Positions 36,001 through 43,923 of a stretch of DNA of 64,000 nucleotides are shown in pieces; positions within the stretch are counted from its first letter, which is position 1; every line of letters starts with the position of its first letter. Below the pieces are notes generated by a model that saw only the letters and a list, made by a program, of their open reading frames with translations, was not told where the DNA came from and searched no databases. The DNA lies in NCBI RefSeq assembly GCF_002835665.1, contig NZ_PIZV01000056.1:1-64000 (forward strand), read 5' to 3'. The position numbers and the translations under genes were made by a program. The DNA is from Chryseobacterium sp. PMSZPI (GTDB taxonomy: Bacteria > Bacteroidota > Bacteroidia > Flavobacteriales > Weeksellaceae).

Positions 36001-36933
36001 ATAGTCATCATATCTTGTAATAAGCTGAGCGGGCAGGTTACCGTCAATGGTTTGAACTCTTTTACCCAGACCTTTGTCGAAGTTAATATAATAATATGAA
36101 AAGTCTTCGTATATATTTTTTACGTTGTTACTTCTATCGGATCTGGTATCTGTTCTTTTGAAGCCATTTCCATTCGTGGTACTATAAATATTATATCCGT
36201 TCGGACCTTGAGCGTAGAAAAGAGCATAGTCGTTATCATTCCATACCCCGTCATCTTCACCTACTACCTGAATGGCATTTTCCTGTAAAGCATCAAACCT
36301 TGGGTCCTGGTTAAATTCAGGAAGCATAATTCCTCCATTTCCATAAATTCTGAAATTTTTAGGATTTACAGAAGACGGATTAATTCCATTATCTCTTAAA
36401 AATTGAGACGTAATTTTAAATATCCCGGATTTGTCAACTTTTATTTTATAAAAATTACCACTGGATAGAGGATTGTTTGTTGTTCCTATTTTATTGATTC
36501 CGCCTGAAGTGTTTAATGGGGCAGAAGATTCGGTAATATTAAAAGAAGATAATCTTTGAACACGTCCATTAATGTTTTTAAATAATGCTACATTGATGGC
36601 GGCATATCTTTCTCCTTCCAAAGTAAAATAAGAAACATCAGCAATATCATGATCAGGTAAAGTTTCTTTACTCAATTCAAATAAATCTTTGTTGGAAACT
36701 GTCTCCCAGGCAAGATCTGAAACTTTCAATTGCTTTTCTCCGATTTTTTGCTTGGTTGCTATAAAAACGTTATTTTGGCTGAAAGAAAAACCTTCATTTT
36801 TGAAAATGGGAAGATTTAATTTTGTGTCACCAAAGTCTTGAATTTTTGAGCCGTTCCATTCGATCGTGTTTCTTTGAGCGTAAAGCGCTGAAGTAAAGGC
36901 GATTAAGGATAGGAGCGTTATTTTTCGTCTCAT
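33028..36933 (-). CDS. porU: Type IX secretion system sortase PorU (C25 gingipain-like)
   Basis: A 1301-aa exported protein. After a signal peptide and a large beta-rich N-terminal region comes a C25 peptidase domain with catalytic His at about 792 (LLYFGHGGINGW) and Cys at about 830 (TITCDFTLWDDP). The end (from about residue 1190) is an Ig/FlgD-like domain (NWPNPFTNKTYIQFEHN...GTYIFKIFAK). PorU cleaves the C-terminal signal of T9SS cargo and joins it to surface lipopolysaccharide. Both catalytic residues are intact. porV follows and gldJ is divergent, a conserved gene neighbourhood. Confidence 0.96.
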   Translation of the reverse strand: MRRKITLLSLIAFTSALYAQRNTIEWNGSKIQDFGDTKLNLPIFKNEGFSFSQNNVFIATKQKIGEKQLKVSDLAWETVSNKDLFELSKETLPDHDIADVSYFTLEGERYAAINVALFKNINGRVQRLSSFNITESSAPLNTSGGINKIGTTNNPLSSGNFYKIKVDKSGIFKITSQFLRDNGINPSSVNPKNFRIYGNGGIMLPEFNQDPRFDALQENAIQVVGEDDGVWNDNDYALFYAQGPNGYNIYSTTNGNGFKRTDTRSDRSNNVKNIYEDFSYYYINFDKGLGKRVQTIDGNLPAQLITRYDDYQVINNDQKNLLKIGRTWVEDTPFTTEKTVTFTTKSPIQATDVIRYGTRVIGYTAQQNTLEFKINDQNPTTFTVPADQSTYQFVFYPMKYPRTANQITNLTGNQITFKYTPNISVNPNGTFYLDYAEVQYKENLAFNGSQMNFRDYSIVSGSNENYGFSISNASNIEQVWDVTDITNAKRTVNKAGAGSFNFAYIAADQNFNNEFVAFRADAAFSPQFVGRIGNQNLSALQNIDYLILTVPEMMGQAQRLANYHQNKNNYKVEVVDVNKIYEEFGSGSKDLTAVRDFVTKLNAPQGRLKYVFILGDASYDYKNRISNNNNIVSGYESEYSNDLISSFITDDYIVMTQPQTAAIIENNLPDLPVGRIPAANVTEAGDMINKTLAYYNAQPGQSSPFGEWRMKLDFVVDDAADGGGPFHNVVNSTLVDTFEQPGQQELKEYNVKKLYLDAFPAQSTAAGPRYPQVNQAISNAIGNSLYLLYFGHGGINGWAQARVLTATEVQNVNNYSNVYSRFPFVSTITCDFTLWDDPAINSVGEQFIKTKQGGATTMITSSRAIGVDYGRTFTDSYIKNIFKLTNDDFSSLGYSHLNAKKQYGANSNHLKVNLLGDPAMKLSRPQRFLVIDNIETPVPGLIRGLDFVKVKGHINNPNGTLNNTFNGRVSINIFDKRLNKQTLNNNGALSPVLSYTEEGSPIVKAAGTAVNGVFTAEFYVPKDINYAVGQGRILAYADNKVSDVFNNQAVQVGDINPNGVNDNQPPKVKLYMNNTNFADGGITNQNPMLLACLTDDTGINSTGSGVGHDITTYLDGQIINTVVLNDFYSAGEGNGCLNPSLADYQKGNVTYPFKNLAIGQHQLTFKVWDINNNSTTATLNFEVKDESDQHLVINRPLNWPNPFTNKTYIQFEHNCDDILNVNVQIYTITGRLVRTLSQPVVAEPFLQGFRTPRQAIEWDGRDDFGSTVAKGTYIFKIFAKSQNQEKCKGSATAVEKMVLLK

Positions 36934-37040
36934 GTTTATTATTGAAATTGCTAAATTACAAAATAAATGAAAATTTTAGAATTAAATTGTGATACAATAA
37001 AATTAATTTGTTAACGTTTTTCAAAAAAATCAAATCTTTA

Positions 37041-37072
37041 TTTGATTTATTGAATAATTTATTTTTTCTTTG
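37041..37072 (+). promoter_or_regulatory. Candidate promoter of gldJ
   Basis: TTTG (37041-37044), N20, TTTCTTTG (37065-37072), one mismatch from TAnnTTTG. It lies 26 nt before the preferred ATG at 37099. Confidence 0.5.
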
Positions 37073-37098
37073 TACTCTTGAAAATATTTATATCGACT

Positions 37099-38700
37099 AT
37101 GAAAAAACTAAAGTTGTTTTCATTAATAGCATTAAGTTCTACACTTGCATTAACCAGCTGTGGCGGATCAGGAACCAGCAAAGGTGGCGGTACCAAAAAA
37201 TTTGTCAGTAAAACAGGTTGGAAACCAAACGAAAAACAGGGTTGGTTTTTTGCAGGAAAGCAACAGAAGCAGAAAGGTTGGCCGGGAATGGTATATGTAG
37301 AAGGTGGAACTTTTACAATGGGATTAGTGAAAGATGATGTTATGCATGATTGGAATAACACGCCTCGCAGAATGCAGGTAAGTTCATTCTTTATCGGAGA
37401 AACTGAGATTACTAACTACGAATACCGCGAATACCTTACATGGTTGAAGTATGTATTCCCACCAAGTGACCCTAGCTTTAAGGAAATCTATAACGGTGCT
37501 TTGCCGGATACCTTATTATGGGACAACAAATTAGCTAGAAACGATTATAATGAAACATACCTGCGTTCTCCGGAATTCGATTACTATCCGGTAGTAGGAG
37601 TTTCCTGGACTCAAGCAAACAGATACTGCGAATGGTTGACAGACAGAGCCAACGAAAAAGCTTTGATGCAAGCAGGTATTATTGCTAAGGATTTGTACAT
37701 CAACGAATCCAACAACCAGGGAGGAACTGCATTTAACATGGATAAATTCAAATCGAATGATCCTGAAATGCAAGGATATATCAATGAAAAAAGAATGCAG
37801 CAAAAATCTGGTATGAAAACTACTAACCAGAGATTATTATCTGCTAACAGAGCTCCGAATGCTGCAATGGTTCAGAAGTTCAGACTTCCTACTGAAGTTG
37901 AATGGGAATATGCTGCTCTTGGAATGGCTAAAAACAGAGAATACAACCAATACCTGGGTAAGAAACCTCAAATTGAAAGATTAAGAGGTACCAAAGGAAA
38001 AGAAAGAGGAATGTTCCTTGAAAACTTTAAAATGGGTAAAGGAGATTATTCCGGTATTGCAGGATGGAAAAACGACGGATCTGCACAAACTTCAGATGTA
38101 AGACAATATCCATCTAACGATTTAGGAATCTATGGTATGTATGGTAACGTTTCCGAATGGACGGCAGATGTTTACAGACCTATCATTGATGAAGATTACA
38201 ATGACTTCAACTATTATAGAGGAAATATGCCTCAGACGATTGTAAGAAACGGTGACGGAACTTACAAAATGATCGATGAAGGTACTATTAAATATGATAC
38301 TCTGGCAGATGGAAGATTAGTATATAAAGGCCTTCCTGGACAATTCGAAAGAGAAACAATCGCTGACTACAGAAACTTCAGAGACGGTGACAGACAATCT
38401 TCTTTAGAATATTACAGAGCTTCAGATTCTGCTTCATCTTTCGATATGTACAATTCTCCTAAAAAGAGATTTATCGTAGATGGCAGCGGTAGAGTTAAAA
38501 TGCAGAAAGACTCTAAAGACAGAACTTCAGCAATGTCTAACGACATCAGAGTTGTAAAAGGAGGTTCTTGGCAAGATACTGCATATTGGCTGGATCCGGG
38601 GCAAAGAAGATATAAAAATCAAGGCAAAGCTTATGGTTGGATTGGTTTCCGTGTTGCACAGGATGCCAGAACAAACGATAAGAGTAGAACAAGAAGATAA
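37099..38700 (+). CDS. gldJ: Gliding motility/T9SS lipoprotein GldJ
   Basis: A 533-aa lipoprotein. The signal MKKLKLFSLIALSSTLALTSC has its lipid-modified Cys at about 21. The rest is a formylglycine-generating-enzyme-like (SUMF1) domain: VYVEGGTFTMGL, FFIGETEITNYEYREYL, FRLPTEVEWEYAA, YGMYGNVSEWTADVY, VVKGGSWQD, and GFRVAQD. GldJ is an essential T9SS/gliding component, with GldK/N, at the outer-membrane periplasmic face. The ATG at 37099 gives the correct signal; a TTG at 37078 would prefix a hydrophilic tail. Divergent from porU; murF follows. Confidence 0.95.
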   Translation: MKKLKLFSLIALSSTLALTSCGGSGTSKGGGTKKFVSKTGWKPNEKQGWFFAGKQQKQKGWPGMVYVEGGTFTMGLVKDDVMHDWNNTPRRMQVSSFFIGETEITNYEYREYLTWLKYVFPPSDPSFKEIYNGALPDTLLWDNKLARNDYNETYLRSPEFDYYPVVGVSWTQANRYCEWLTDRANEKALMQAGIIAKDLYINESNNQGGTAFNMDKFKSNDPEMQGYINEKRMQQKSGMKTTNQRLLSANRAPNAAMVQKFRLPTEVEWEYAALGMAKNREYNQYLGKKPQIERLRGTKGKERGMFLENFKMGKGDYSGIAGWKNDGSAQTSDVRQYPSNDLGIYGMYGNVSEWTADVYRPIIDEDYNDFNYYRGNMPQTIVRNGDGTYKMIDEGTIKYDTLADGRLVYKGLPGQFERETIADYRNFRDGDRQSSLEYYRASDSASSFDMYNSPKKRFIVDGSGRVKMQKDSKDRTSAMSNDIRVVKGGSWQDTAYWLDPGQRRYKNQGKAYGWIGFRVAQDARTNDKSRTRR

Positions 38701-38721
38701 TATTTATCAAAAAATACTTAT

Positions 38722-38754
38722 AAAAAACCTTCCGGATTTCCGGAAGGTTTTTTT
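38722..38754 (+). terminator. Terminator of gldJ
   Basis: AAAAAACCTTCCGG pairs with CCGGAAGGTTTTTTT around a 4-nt loop, 21 nt after the stop. Confidence 0.9.
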
Positions 38755-38847
38755 ATTTTTGAACCATGAAATCGCTTTGACCAAAAGTATAAAACACTCG
38801 TGTAAATTTGGTGATTGCATGTGACCTCTTAAAAAATATATTTCCAA

Positions 38848-40119
38848 ATGAATATAGAACATTTTTATCCTTTATTTTTACAGGCAAATAAAGTAACGAT
38901 CGATAGCAGAAAAATAGCAGAGAATGATATTTTCTTTGCCTTTTCAGGAGAAAACTTTAATGCGGCAACCTTGGCAGAAAAAGCCATAGATGGTGGTGCT
39001 TTGGCAGCGATTGTTGAGCAGCCTGAATTTGAAAATAAAGATAAAAATATTTTCTGTGTATCTTCCACTCTTGAGTTTTTGCAGGAATTGGCTATTTACC
39101 ATAGAAGTAAGCTAACGATTCCTTTTATCGGACTTACGGGAAGTAATGGAAAAACCACAACAAAAGAATTGATCCATGCTGTGCTTTCGGAGAAATTTAA
39201 CGTTCAATATACCGCAGGAAATCTGAATAATCATATCGGAGTTCCTTTAACCATTCTCTCCATTAAACCGGAACATGAAATGGCGGTGATAGAAATGGGA
39301 GCAAACCATCAAAAGGAAATTGAATTCTTATGTACAATTTCCCAACCTAATTTCGGATATATTACCAATTTTGGAAAAGCGCATCTTGAAGGTTTTGGAG
39401 GTTTTGAAGGAGTGATTAAAGGAAAATCTGAACTGTATGATTATCTTAAAAACCATCACCAGACAATTCTTGTCAATGAAAAGGATTCTATTCAGGTTGA
39501 AAAAACGAAAGGATATTCTCCTATCATTAGTTTTGGAAAAGAAAGATCAGATTATAATTTTGAATCTTTCTCAGAAGATCATTTTGTAGGAATGGCTTAT
39601 CAGGGGGTGAAAGCGGTTTCAAAACTGACAGGGGAGTATAATTTTACCAACCTTTGTGCTGCGGCAAGTCTCGGACTTCATTTCGGAATCGACTTTACGA
39701 AAATAAAACACGCTATTGAACAGTACACCCCAACCAATATGCGTTCTCAGGTTGTTAAAAAAGAAAATAAAACGTTGGTATTAGATACTTATAATGCCAA
39801 TCCAAGTTCAATGACAGCTTCATTGCATAACTTTGTTACTTTTGAAGGTCGTAAAACCATTATTATTGGTGATATGTTGGAATTGGGTATAGAAAGTGAG
39901 AAAGAGCACCAAAACATCTTAAAACTGGCACAAGAACTCAATTTTGACGAGATCATTACGGTAGGTAAACACTTTAAAGCAGTGAATTCTTCTCATCTTG
40001 CTTTTGAAGATACTGGTGCATTAATAGAATATCTGAAGCATAATACCATTCAGACGGATAATATTTTGCTGAAAGGATCCAGGGGAGTGGCTTTGGAAAA
40101 GGTGATTGAGTTTATCTGA
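38848..40119 (+). CDS. murF: UDP-MurNAc-tripeptide--D-Ala-D-Ala ligase
   Basis: A 423-aa Mur ligase that adds D-Ala-D-Ala to the UDP-MurNAc-tripeptide, the last cytoplasmic step of peptidoglycan precursor synthesis. The N-terminal domain begins VTIDSRKIAENDIFFAF. The ATP loop is GLTGSNGKTTTKELIHAVL. The central domain has NLNNHIGVPLTIL and EMGANHQKEIEFL. The C-terminal VLDTYNANPSSMTASL...IIIGDMLELG is diagnostic of MurF. Complete. It lies about 150 nt after gldJ, beyond a terminator. Confidence 0.96.
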   Translation: MNIEHFYPLFLQANKVTIDSRKIAENDIFFAFSGENFNAATLAEKAIDGGALAAIVEQPEFENKDKNIFCVSSTLEFLQELAIYHRSKLTIPFIGLTGSNGKTTTKELIHAVLSEKFNVQYTAGNLNNHIGVPLTILSIKPEHEMAVIEMGANHQKEIEFLCTISQPNFGYITNFGKAHLEGFGGFEGVIKGKSELYDYLKNHHQTILVNEKDSIQVEKTKGYSPIISFGKERSDYNFESFSEDHFVGMAYQGVKAVSKLTGEYNFTNLCAAASLGLHFGIDFTKIKHAIEQYTPTNMRSQVVKKENKTLVLDTYNANPSSMTASLHNFVTFEGRKTIIIGDMLELGIESEKEHQNILKLAQELNFDEIITVGKHFKAVNSSHLAFEDTGALIEYLKHNTIQTDNILLKGSRGVALEKVIEFI

Positions 40120-40532
40120 TTGTGAAGGGAAGTTAGAAGCTGGAAGAAGGAAGTTCTTGAGAGCAGAGTATAGCTGGTTTTTCTTTTGATTCAATTTTAG
40201 TTTTTTGAATATAGAAAGGAAGCTGGGAGCTGGAGGACGGAAGTTCTTGAGAGCAGAGTATAGCTGGTTTTCTTTTGATTCAATTTTAGTTTTTTGAATA
40301 TAGAAAGGAAGCTGGGAGCTGGAGGATGGAAGTTCTTGAGAGCAGAGTGTAGCCGGTCGTCTTTTGATTTAATTTTATCATATAGAAATATGAAGCTTGG
40401 GATGGGGGAAATCTTAAAGGTGAATCAAGAAGAGCTATCTTTTTTGTCCACCTTTAAAATTATTATGATCACTGGAAGTAAACCGTCAAGTATAACTTCC
40501 GGCTTCATTCTTCCAGCTTCCAGCTCAGGGCA
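40120..40532. other. Intergenic region filled by a tandem array
   Basis: Contains the 89-90 bp tandem repeat (40126-40392). An inverted copy of its GGAAGCTGGAAG motif (CTTCCAGCTTCCAGCTC, about 40509-40526) lies just beyond the end of the convergent NUDIX gene. Open frames across it are repeat-derived. Confidence 0.6.
40126..40392. repeat. 89-90 bp tandem repeat (about 2.8 copies)
   Basis: The marker AAGTTCTTGAGAGCAGAGT begins at 40151, 40241 and 40330, giving 90- and 89-bp spacing. The first two units are nearly identical and the third drifts at its end. Each unit opens with a GGAAGCTGGGAGCTGGAGG-like purine-rich segment found singly elsewhere in the window. Confidence 0.88.
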
Positions 40533-41141
40533 CTATTTCTTCGAATCCCAGAATTCTTTTACAATAAGCTTAATATTTTGGAATGTGCTTGGAAAGACCT
40601 CGTTCTCAATTTGTGAAACATTTTTCCAGGCAACTTCTGTGATACCTTCTTCAATCTGAGGTTTAGAAGTATCCTTTCCATTAAAGTTCATTTCAAACCA
40701 GTGGGTACATTTTAATATTTTTTCACCGTTTCTTTCTACATAGATATGGTAAGTAGTATTAATGAACTTTACCAGTTCTACATCTCTAAGACCGGTCTCC
40801 TCTTCAATTTCCCTTACGGCAGATTCTTCTCTGGATTCTCCTTTTTCCATTTTTCCTTTTGGAAGGTCCCATTTGCCTAGTCTTTTGATGAAAAGCGTAT
40901 CACCTTCCGGATTGTTAACGACGCCTCCTGCAGCTTCTATGATTCTGAAAAGCTTCTGGAATTCCTGCCAGATTTCATCAATATTCTCACCAAAAACATT
41001 CAGTTCCTGGACAGAAGTATTTTCTAAAAGATCCAATGCAATCTCTAAAGTCATGTAACTTTCATACCCAAGCTTTTTTTCAAGTTCTTCAGGATGCTTA
41101 GATAGTAATAATTTTTTTTCGTTGACAAAAACTTTATACAT
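40533..41141 (-). CDS. NUDIX hydrolase
   Basis: A 202-aa protein. About 70 N-terminal residues lack a recognised domain. The NUDIX domain has the catalytic box GKMEKGESREESAVREIEEETGL (consensus G-x5-E-x7-REUxEExGU). The upstream WDLPKGK is typical of NUDIX pyrophosphatases acting on nucleotide derivatives or diphosphoinositol-like substrates. Exact substrate unknown. Divergent from the SRPBCC gene; a TATTTTTG box (41173-41166) precedes its start by 24 nt. Confidence 0.9.
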   Translation of the reverse strand: MYKVFVNEKKLLLSKHPEELEKKLGYESYMTLEIALDLLENTSVQELNVFGENIDEIWQEFQKLFRIIEAAGGVVNNPEGDTLFIKRLGKWDLPKGKMEKGESREESAVREIEEETGLRDVELVKFINTTYHIYVERNGEKILKCTHWFEMNFNGKDTSKPQIEEGITEVAWKNVSQIENEVFPSTFQNIKLIVKEFWDSKK

Positions 41142-41177
41142 TTGTAAGAATTAAGAATTTAAATACAAAAATAAAAA

Positions 41178-41567
41178 ATGAATTTAGAAGGACGAAAAAT
41201 TATTGTCAATAAATCATCCAAAGAGCTTACGGAATTACTGAAATCTCCTGAAAATTACAAAGAATTTATGCCGGACGGTCTTCAGAAATTTGAAACAAGA
41301 GATAATGGTTTTAAATTTGGATTACAGGGAATGCCTGAAATCGCATTAAAAATAGATGAAGTAGACGATCAGAAAGCTGTTTTGAGATCGGCAAGTTCAA
41401 GTTTAGATTTCTCATTAACGGCGACTTTGAATCCGATCGGTGAAAACCAAACAGAAGTTCAGATGTTATTTGAAGGGAAATTTAACCCGTTCATCAAAAT
41501 GATGGTAGAAAAACCACTCCAGAACTTTATCAATACTTTGACCGATAAAATCGAAGCCTATAAATAA
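41178..41567 (+). CDS. SRPBCC/START-like domain protein
   Basis: A 129-aa protein with the START-like helix-grip pattern. It starts LEGRKIIVNKSSKELTELLKSPENYKEFMPDGLQKFE, has an alternating beta sheet, and ends in a long amphipathic helix (PFIKMMVEKPLQNFINTLTDKIEAYK). Such proteins bind hydrophobic ligands in a cavity. Frequently found in flavobacteria as a short single-domain gene; function unknown. Divergent from the NUDIX gene and followed by a terminator. Confidence 0.83.
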   Translation: MNLEGRKIIVNKSSKELTELLKSPENYKEFMPDGLQKFETRDNGFKFGLQGMPEIALKIDEVDDQKAVLRSASSSLDFSLTATLNPIGENQTEVQMLFEGKFNPFIKMMVEKPLQNFINTLTDKIEAYK

Positions 41568-41568
41568 G

Positions 41569-41595
41569 AAAACCTTCAAAATTTGAAGGTTTTTT
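41569..41595 (+). terminator. Terminator of the SRPBCC gene
   Basis: AAAACCTTCAAA pairs with TTTGAAGGTTTT, then more T. It starts 1 nt after the stop codon. Confidence 0.85.
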
Positions 41596-42277
41596 ATTTT
41601 ATTCTCTCGGATACTTTAACTTGCAAGCAAATATGTCATAGAATCGGAAAATTCTATGGCAAAAGTAAGTTGATTTCAAGAAATAATGTGGAGAAACAAA
41701 CATTATCATTCCATAAGAATCTGGCCCATTTTATTTGCAAGCATTAAAAACACGAGCAATTACCCTCCAAAAATTATGCGTAAACATCTGTGGAAATCGA
41801 TTTTATCTGTGGGGAAAAATTAACCACAAAAGTCACAAAAGTTTTTATTTAAAACACTTTAGTTCACTTAAGTTAGTTTAAAATGATGCTGTATCAAAGT
41901 ACACATAAGAAGAAAATCAAAGATTTTCAAAAAACTTTAGTGTGCTTCCTATGTGCAAAGCTTGTCACTTAAAATTACTAAAGTGTTAAAAAATGATTGT
42001 ACTTCAACTATATTTTTAAAACCATTAAGTTATTAAGGATAGTTAAGATGAAAATCAAAGATTTTCTTTAGCCGTAGCCTTAAAGCGAAGCTTCTCTTAA
42101 TATTCTTATCCTCTTAATTTCTTCTTAATGGTTTAAAATAAAAGATAGAATATATAAGGTTAGGTTCCTTCGGAATGACAATGTTTGTGTGTATCACATT
42201 ATTTGGTGAGACTAACCTATTTTTATATTTTCATGTGATTTCAGCAAATAATAGGATAAAGTCTGGTTTAAAATCCT
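41596..42277. repeat. Diverged copies of the dispersed intergenic repeat
   Basis: A 680-bp non-coding gap. From about 41790 it carries the repeat family of 23570-24110: CTGTGGGGAAAAATTAACCACAAAAG, then two hairpins. Here these read GAAAATC-aaa-GATTTTC instead of AAAAATC-aaa-GATTTTT (near 41914 and 42052), so both sides of the stem have changed together. A short GTTCCTTCGGAATGACA fragment follows near 42165. Confidence 0.7.
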
Positions 42278-43321
42278 CTAGGCCATCAATCCCGAGCAAT
42301 GGTCATGAGTACTTCCTGTAGCGGAAGAAAGAACATTGATTTCATTATTTAATTTTAAAACACCCATAAAGCCGAAAATAAGGGCTTCTTTATAATTGAT
42401 GATTTCTTGGTGAGGAACTATAATTTCAGCTTCAGTTTTGGCTCTTATGGTATCAACTAAAAACGTGTTATATGCTCCGCCGCCGGTGAAAAGAATATTT
42501 TTCACTTTATGCTCATTGATAATTTTTGAAATCTGTTGGGCAATATGTTCTGTACAGGTTGCCAATGAATCCAAAGGGTCCTGGTTTTCCAGCAATGGAA
42601 ATACATATTGATTGCACCATTCTATACCTAAAGACTTTGGATGGGGCTGATGATAAAAGTTCAGAGAATTAAGTTGTTGTAATAATTCGTCATTTATATT
42701 TCCTTTTCGGGCCAGATCACCATTTTCATCAAAATTTTTATTGAGCTGTTGAGCCAATCTATTCAAAACAATATTGACGGGTGCAATATCGAAGGCTATT
42801 CTTTGACCTTGAGATGTTAAGGAAATATTAGAAAATCCACCTAAATTAAGGCATGCGTGATAGTCGGAAAAAAGAAGTTGATCTCCAATAGGAACCAAAG
42901 GAGCTCCATTTCCGTTCATGAGTACATCCTGACTTCTGAAATCAAAGGCTACAGGTAGTTTAGCAACGAGTTTGATTGCTCTGCCATCCCCAATTTGCAG
43001 GGTGAATTTTTTTTGAGGTTGGTGGAAAACCGTATGTCCGTGCGATGCAATAAGGTCGATGTTGTCAAGCCGGTGTTTTTGGATGAAATCTGTAACTTGT
43101 TCTCCGAGGTAAAACCCATATTCGGTATGCAATTCCAGTAATTCTTCTGCAGATAAATGAATGGAATGTCTAAGCTTATTTTCCCAAACGTTAGAGTAGG
43201 GAAGGGTTTCAGCTTTTAGAATCTGAAAAGTCCATTGATCTAGCTTTTCAAACTCTGCGAAGCAGATATCCAAACCATCCAGACTTGTTCCGGACATAAG
43301 CCCAATCACTCGAAATTTCAT
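42278..43321 (-). CDS. anmK: Anhydro-N-acetylmuramic acid kinase
   Basis: A 347-aa sugar kinase of the ASKHA fold. It converts 1,6-anhydro-MurNAc from cell-wall turnover into MurNAc-6-phosphate. The start has the diagnostic GLMSGTSLDGLDICF; other blocks are IASHGHTVFHQP, LQIGDGRAI, FRSQDVLMNGNGAPLVPIGD, NLGGFSNIS, and ILFTGGGAYNTFL. The ATG at 43321 is preferred: the longer open frame (to 43408) would overlap the upstream LptC-like gene by 77 nt and adds non-family sequence. Confidence 0.95.
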   Translation of the reverse strand: MKFRVIGLMSGTSLDGLDICFAEFEKLDQWTFQILKAETLPYSNVWENKLRHSIHLSAEELLELHTEYGFYLGEQVTDFIQKHRLDNIDLIASHGHTVFHQPQKKFTLQIGDGRAIKLVAKLPVAFDFRSQDVLMNGNGAPLVPIGDQLLFSDYHACLNLGGFSNISLTSQGQRIAFDIAPVNIVLNRLAQQLNKNFDENGDLARKGNINDELLQQLNSLNFYHQPHPKSLGIEWCNQYVFPLLENQDPLDSLATCTEHIAQQISKIINEHKVKNILFTGGGAYNTFLVDTIRAKTEAEIIVPHQEIINYKEALIFGFMGVLKLNNEINVLSSATGSTHDHCSGLMA

Positions 43322-43331
43322 CGTTATGGAA

Positions 43332-43922
43332 TTATTTTTTGTTTTCGGAAATCCTTTTCGAATTAAAGTTTCCTGAATTATTATAGAAAGTATATTCGGA
43401 AAAGTCATCTTTGGCAGTCATCCCATTGGCTCCTACCAATGTAGAACCGTCTTCCATTGTTACATATACTGTATCTTTTGTATAAATTCTGTTTTTCTTC
43501 TGATCCCAGTAGATGCTCTGCATGGCAAATCGCTGGCCTTCATTAGTAGTAATTCTTACATCGCCTTTGGCTTCATAGAATTTTTTATATTCAAAAATAC
43601 GAGCATATTTGGCTGTAATTTTTCCCGGAATTTTCGGTTTCTTTTTATCGAAAAATTCAATATTGATCCCTTTTCTGGCCACTACATACGGACTATCAAT
43701 CAATTCATATTTTTCAATGATGGGAGCTTTAGCTTTCAATGTGACAAAACCGGAATCCCTTTGAATGATATTGGCGTTATTAATGATTTGCGAGGGAAAA
43801 TTTTTACTTTGATTACCTTTTGCTTTGGTAAGATCTTCCTCACAAGAAGTCAATATAAAAAATATAGCACAACTAAAAAGGTATGCTATATTTTTATATG
43901 ATATTTTTTTTGAAAATTTCAT
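43332..43922 (-). CDS. lptC: LptC-like LPS-export lipoprotein
   Basis: A 196-aa protein with a membrane/lipoprotein signal (IAYLFSCAIFFILTSC, Cys at about 26) and a mature beta-jellyroll segment. The latter covers IIQRDSGFVTLKAKAPIIEKYELIDSPYVVARKGINIEFFDKK through KNRIYTKDTVYVTMEDGSTLVGANGMTAKDDFSEYTFYN, the LptC-type pattern. LptC passes lipopolysaccharide from LptB2FG to LptA. The ATG at 43922 overlaps nothing and begins 1 nt after the upstream stop, so it is translationally coupled to the barrel gene. anmK starts 10 nt later: a three-gene operon. Confidence 0.85.
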   Translation of the reverse strand: MKFSKKISYKNIAYLFSCAIFFILTSCEEDLTKAKGNQSKNFPSQIINNANIIQRDSGFVTLKAKAPIIEKYELIDSPYVVARKGINIEFFDKKKPKIPGKITAKYARIFEYKKFYEAKGDVRITTNEGQRFAMQSIYWDQKKNRIYTKDTVYVTMEDGSTLVGANGMTAKDDFSEYTFYNNSGNFNSKRISENKK

Positions 43923-43923
43923 T

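Noticed and set aside
42278-43408. Longer version of anmK
   Set aside because: It would overlap the lptC-like gene by 77 nt; the conserved N-terminus starts at 43321.
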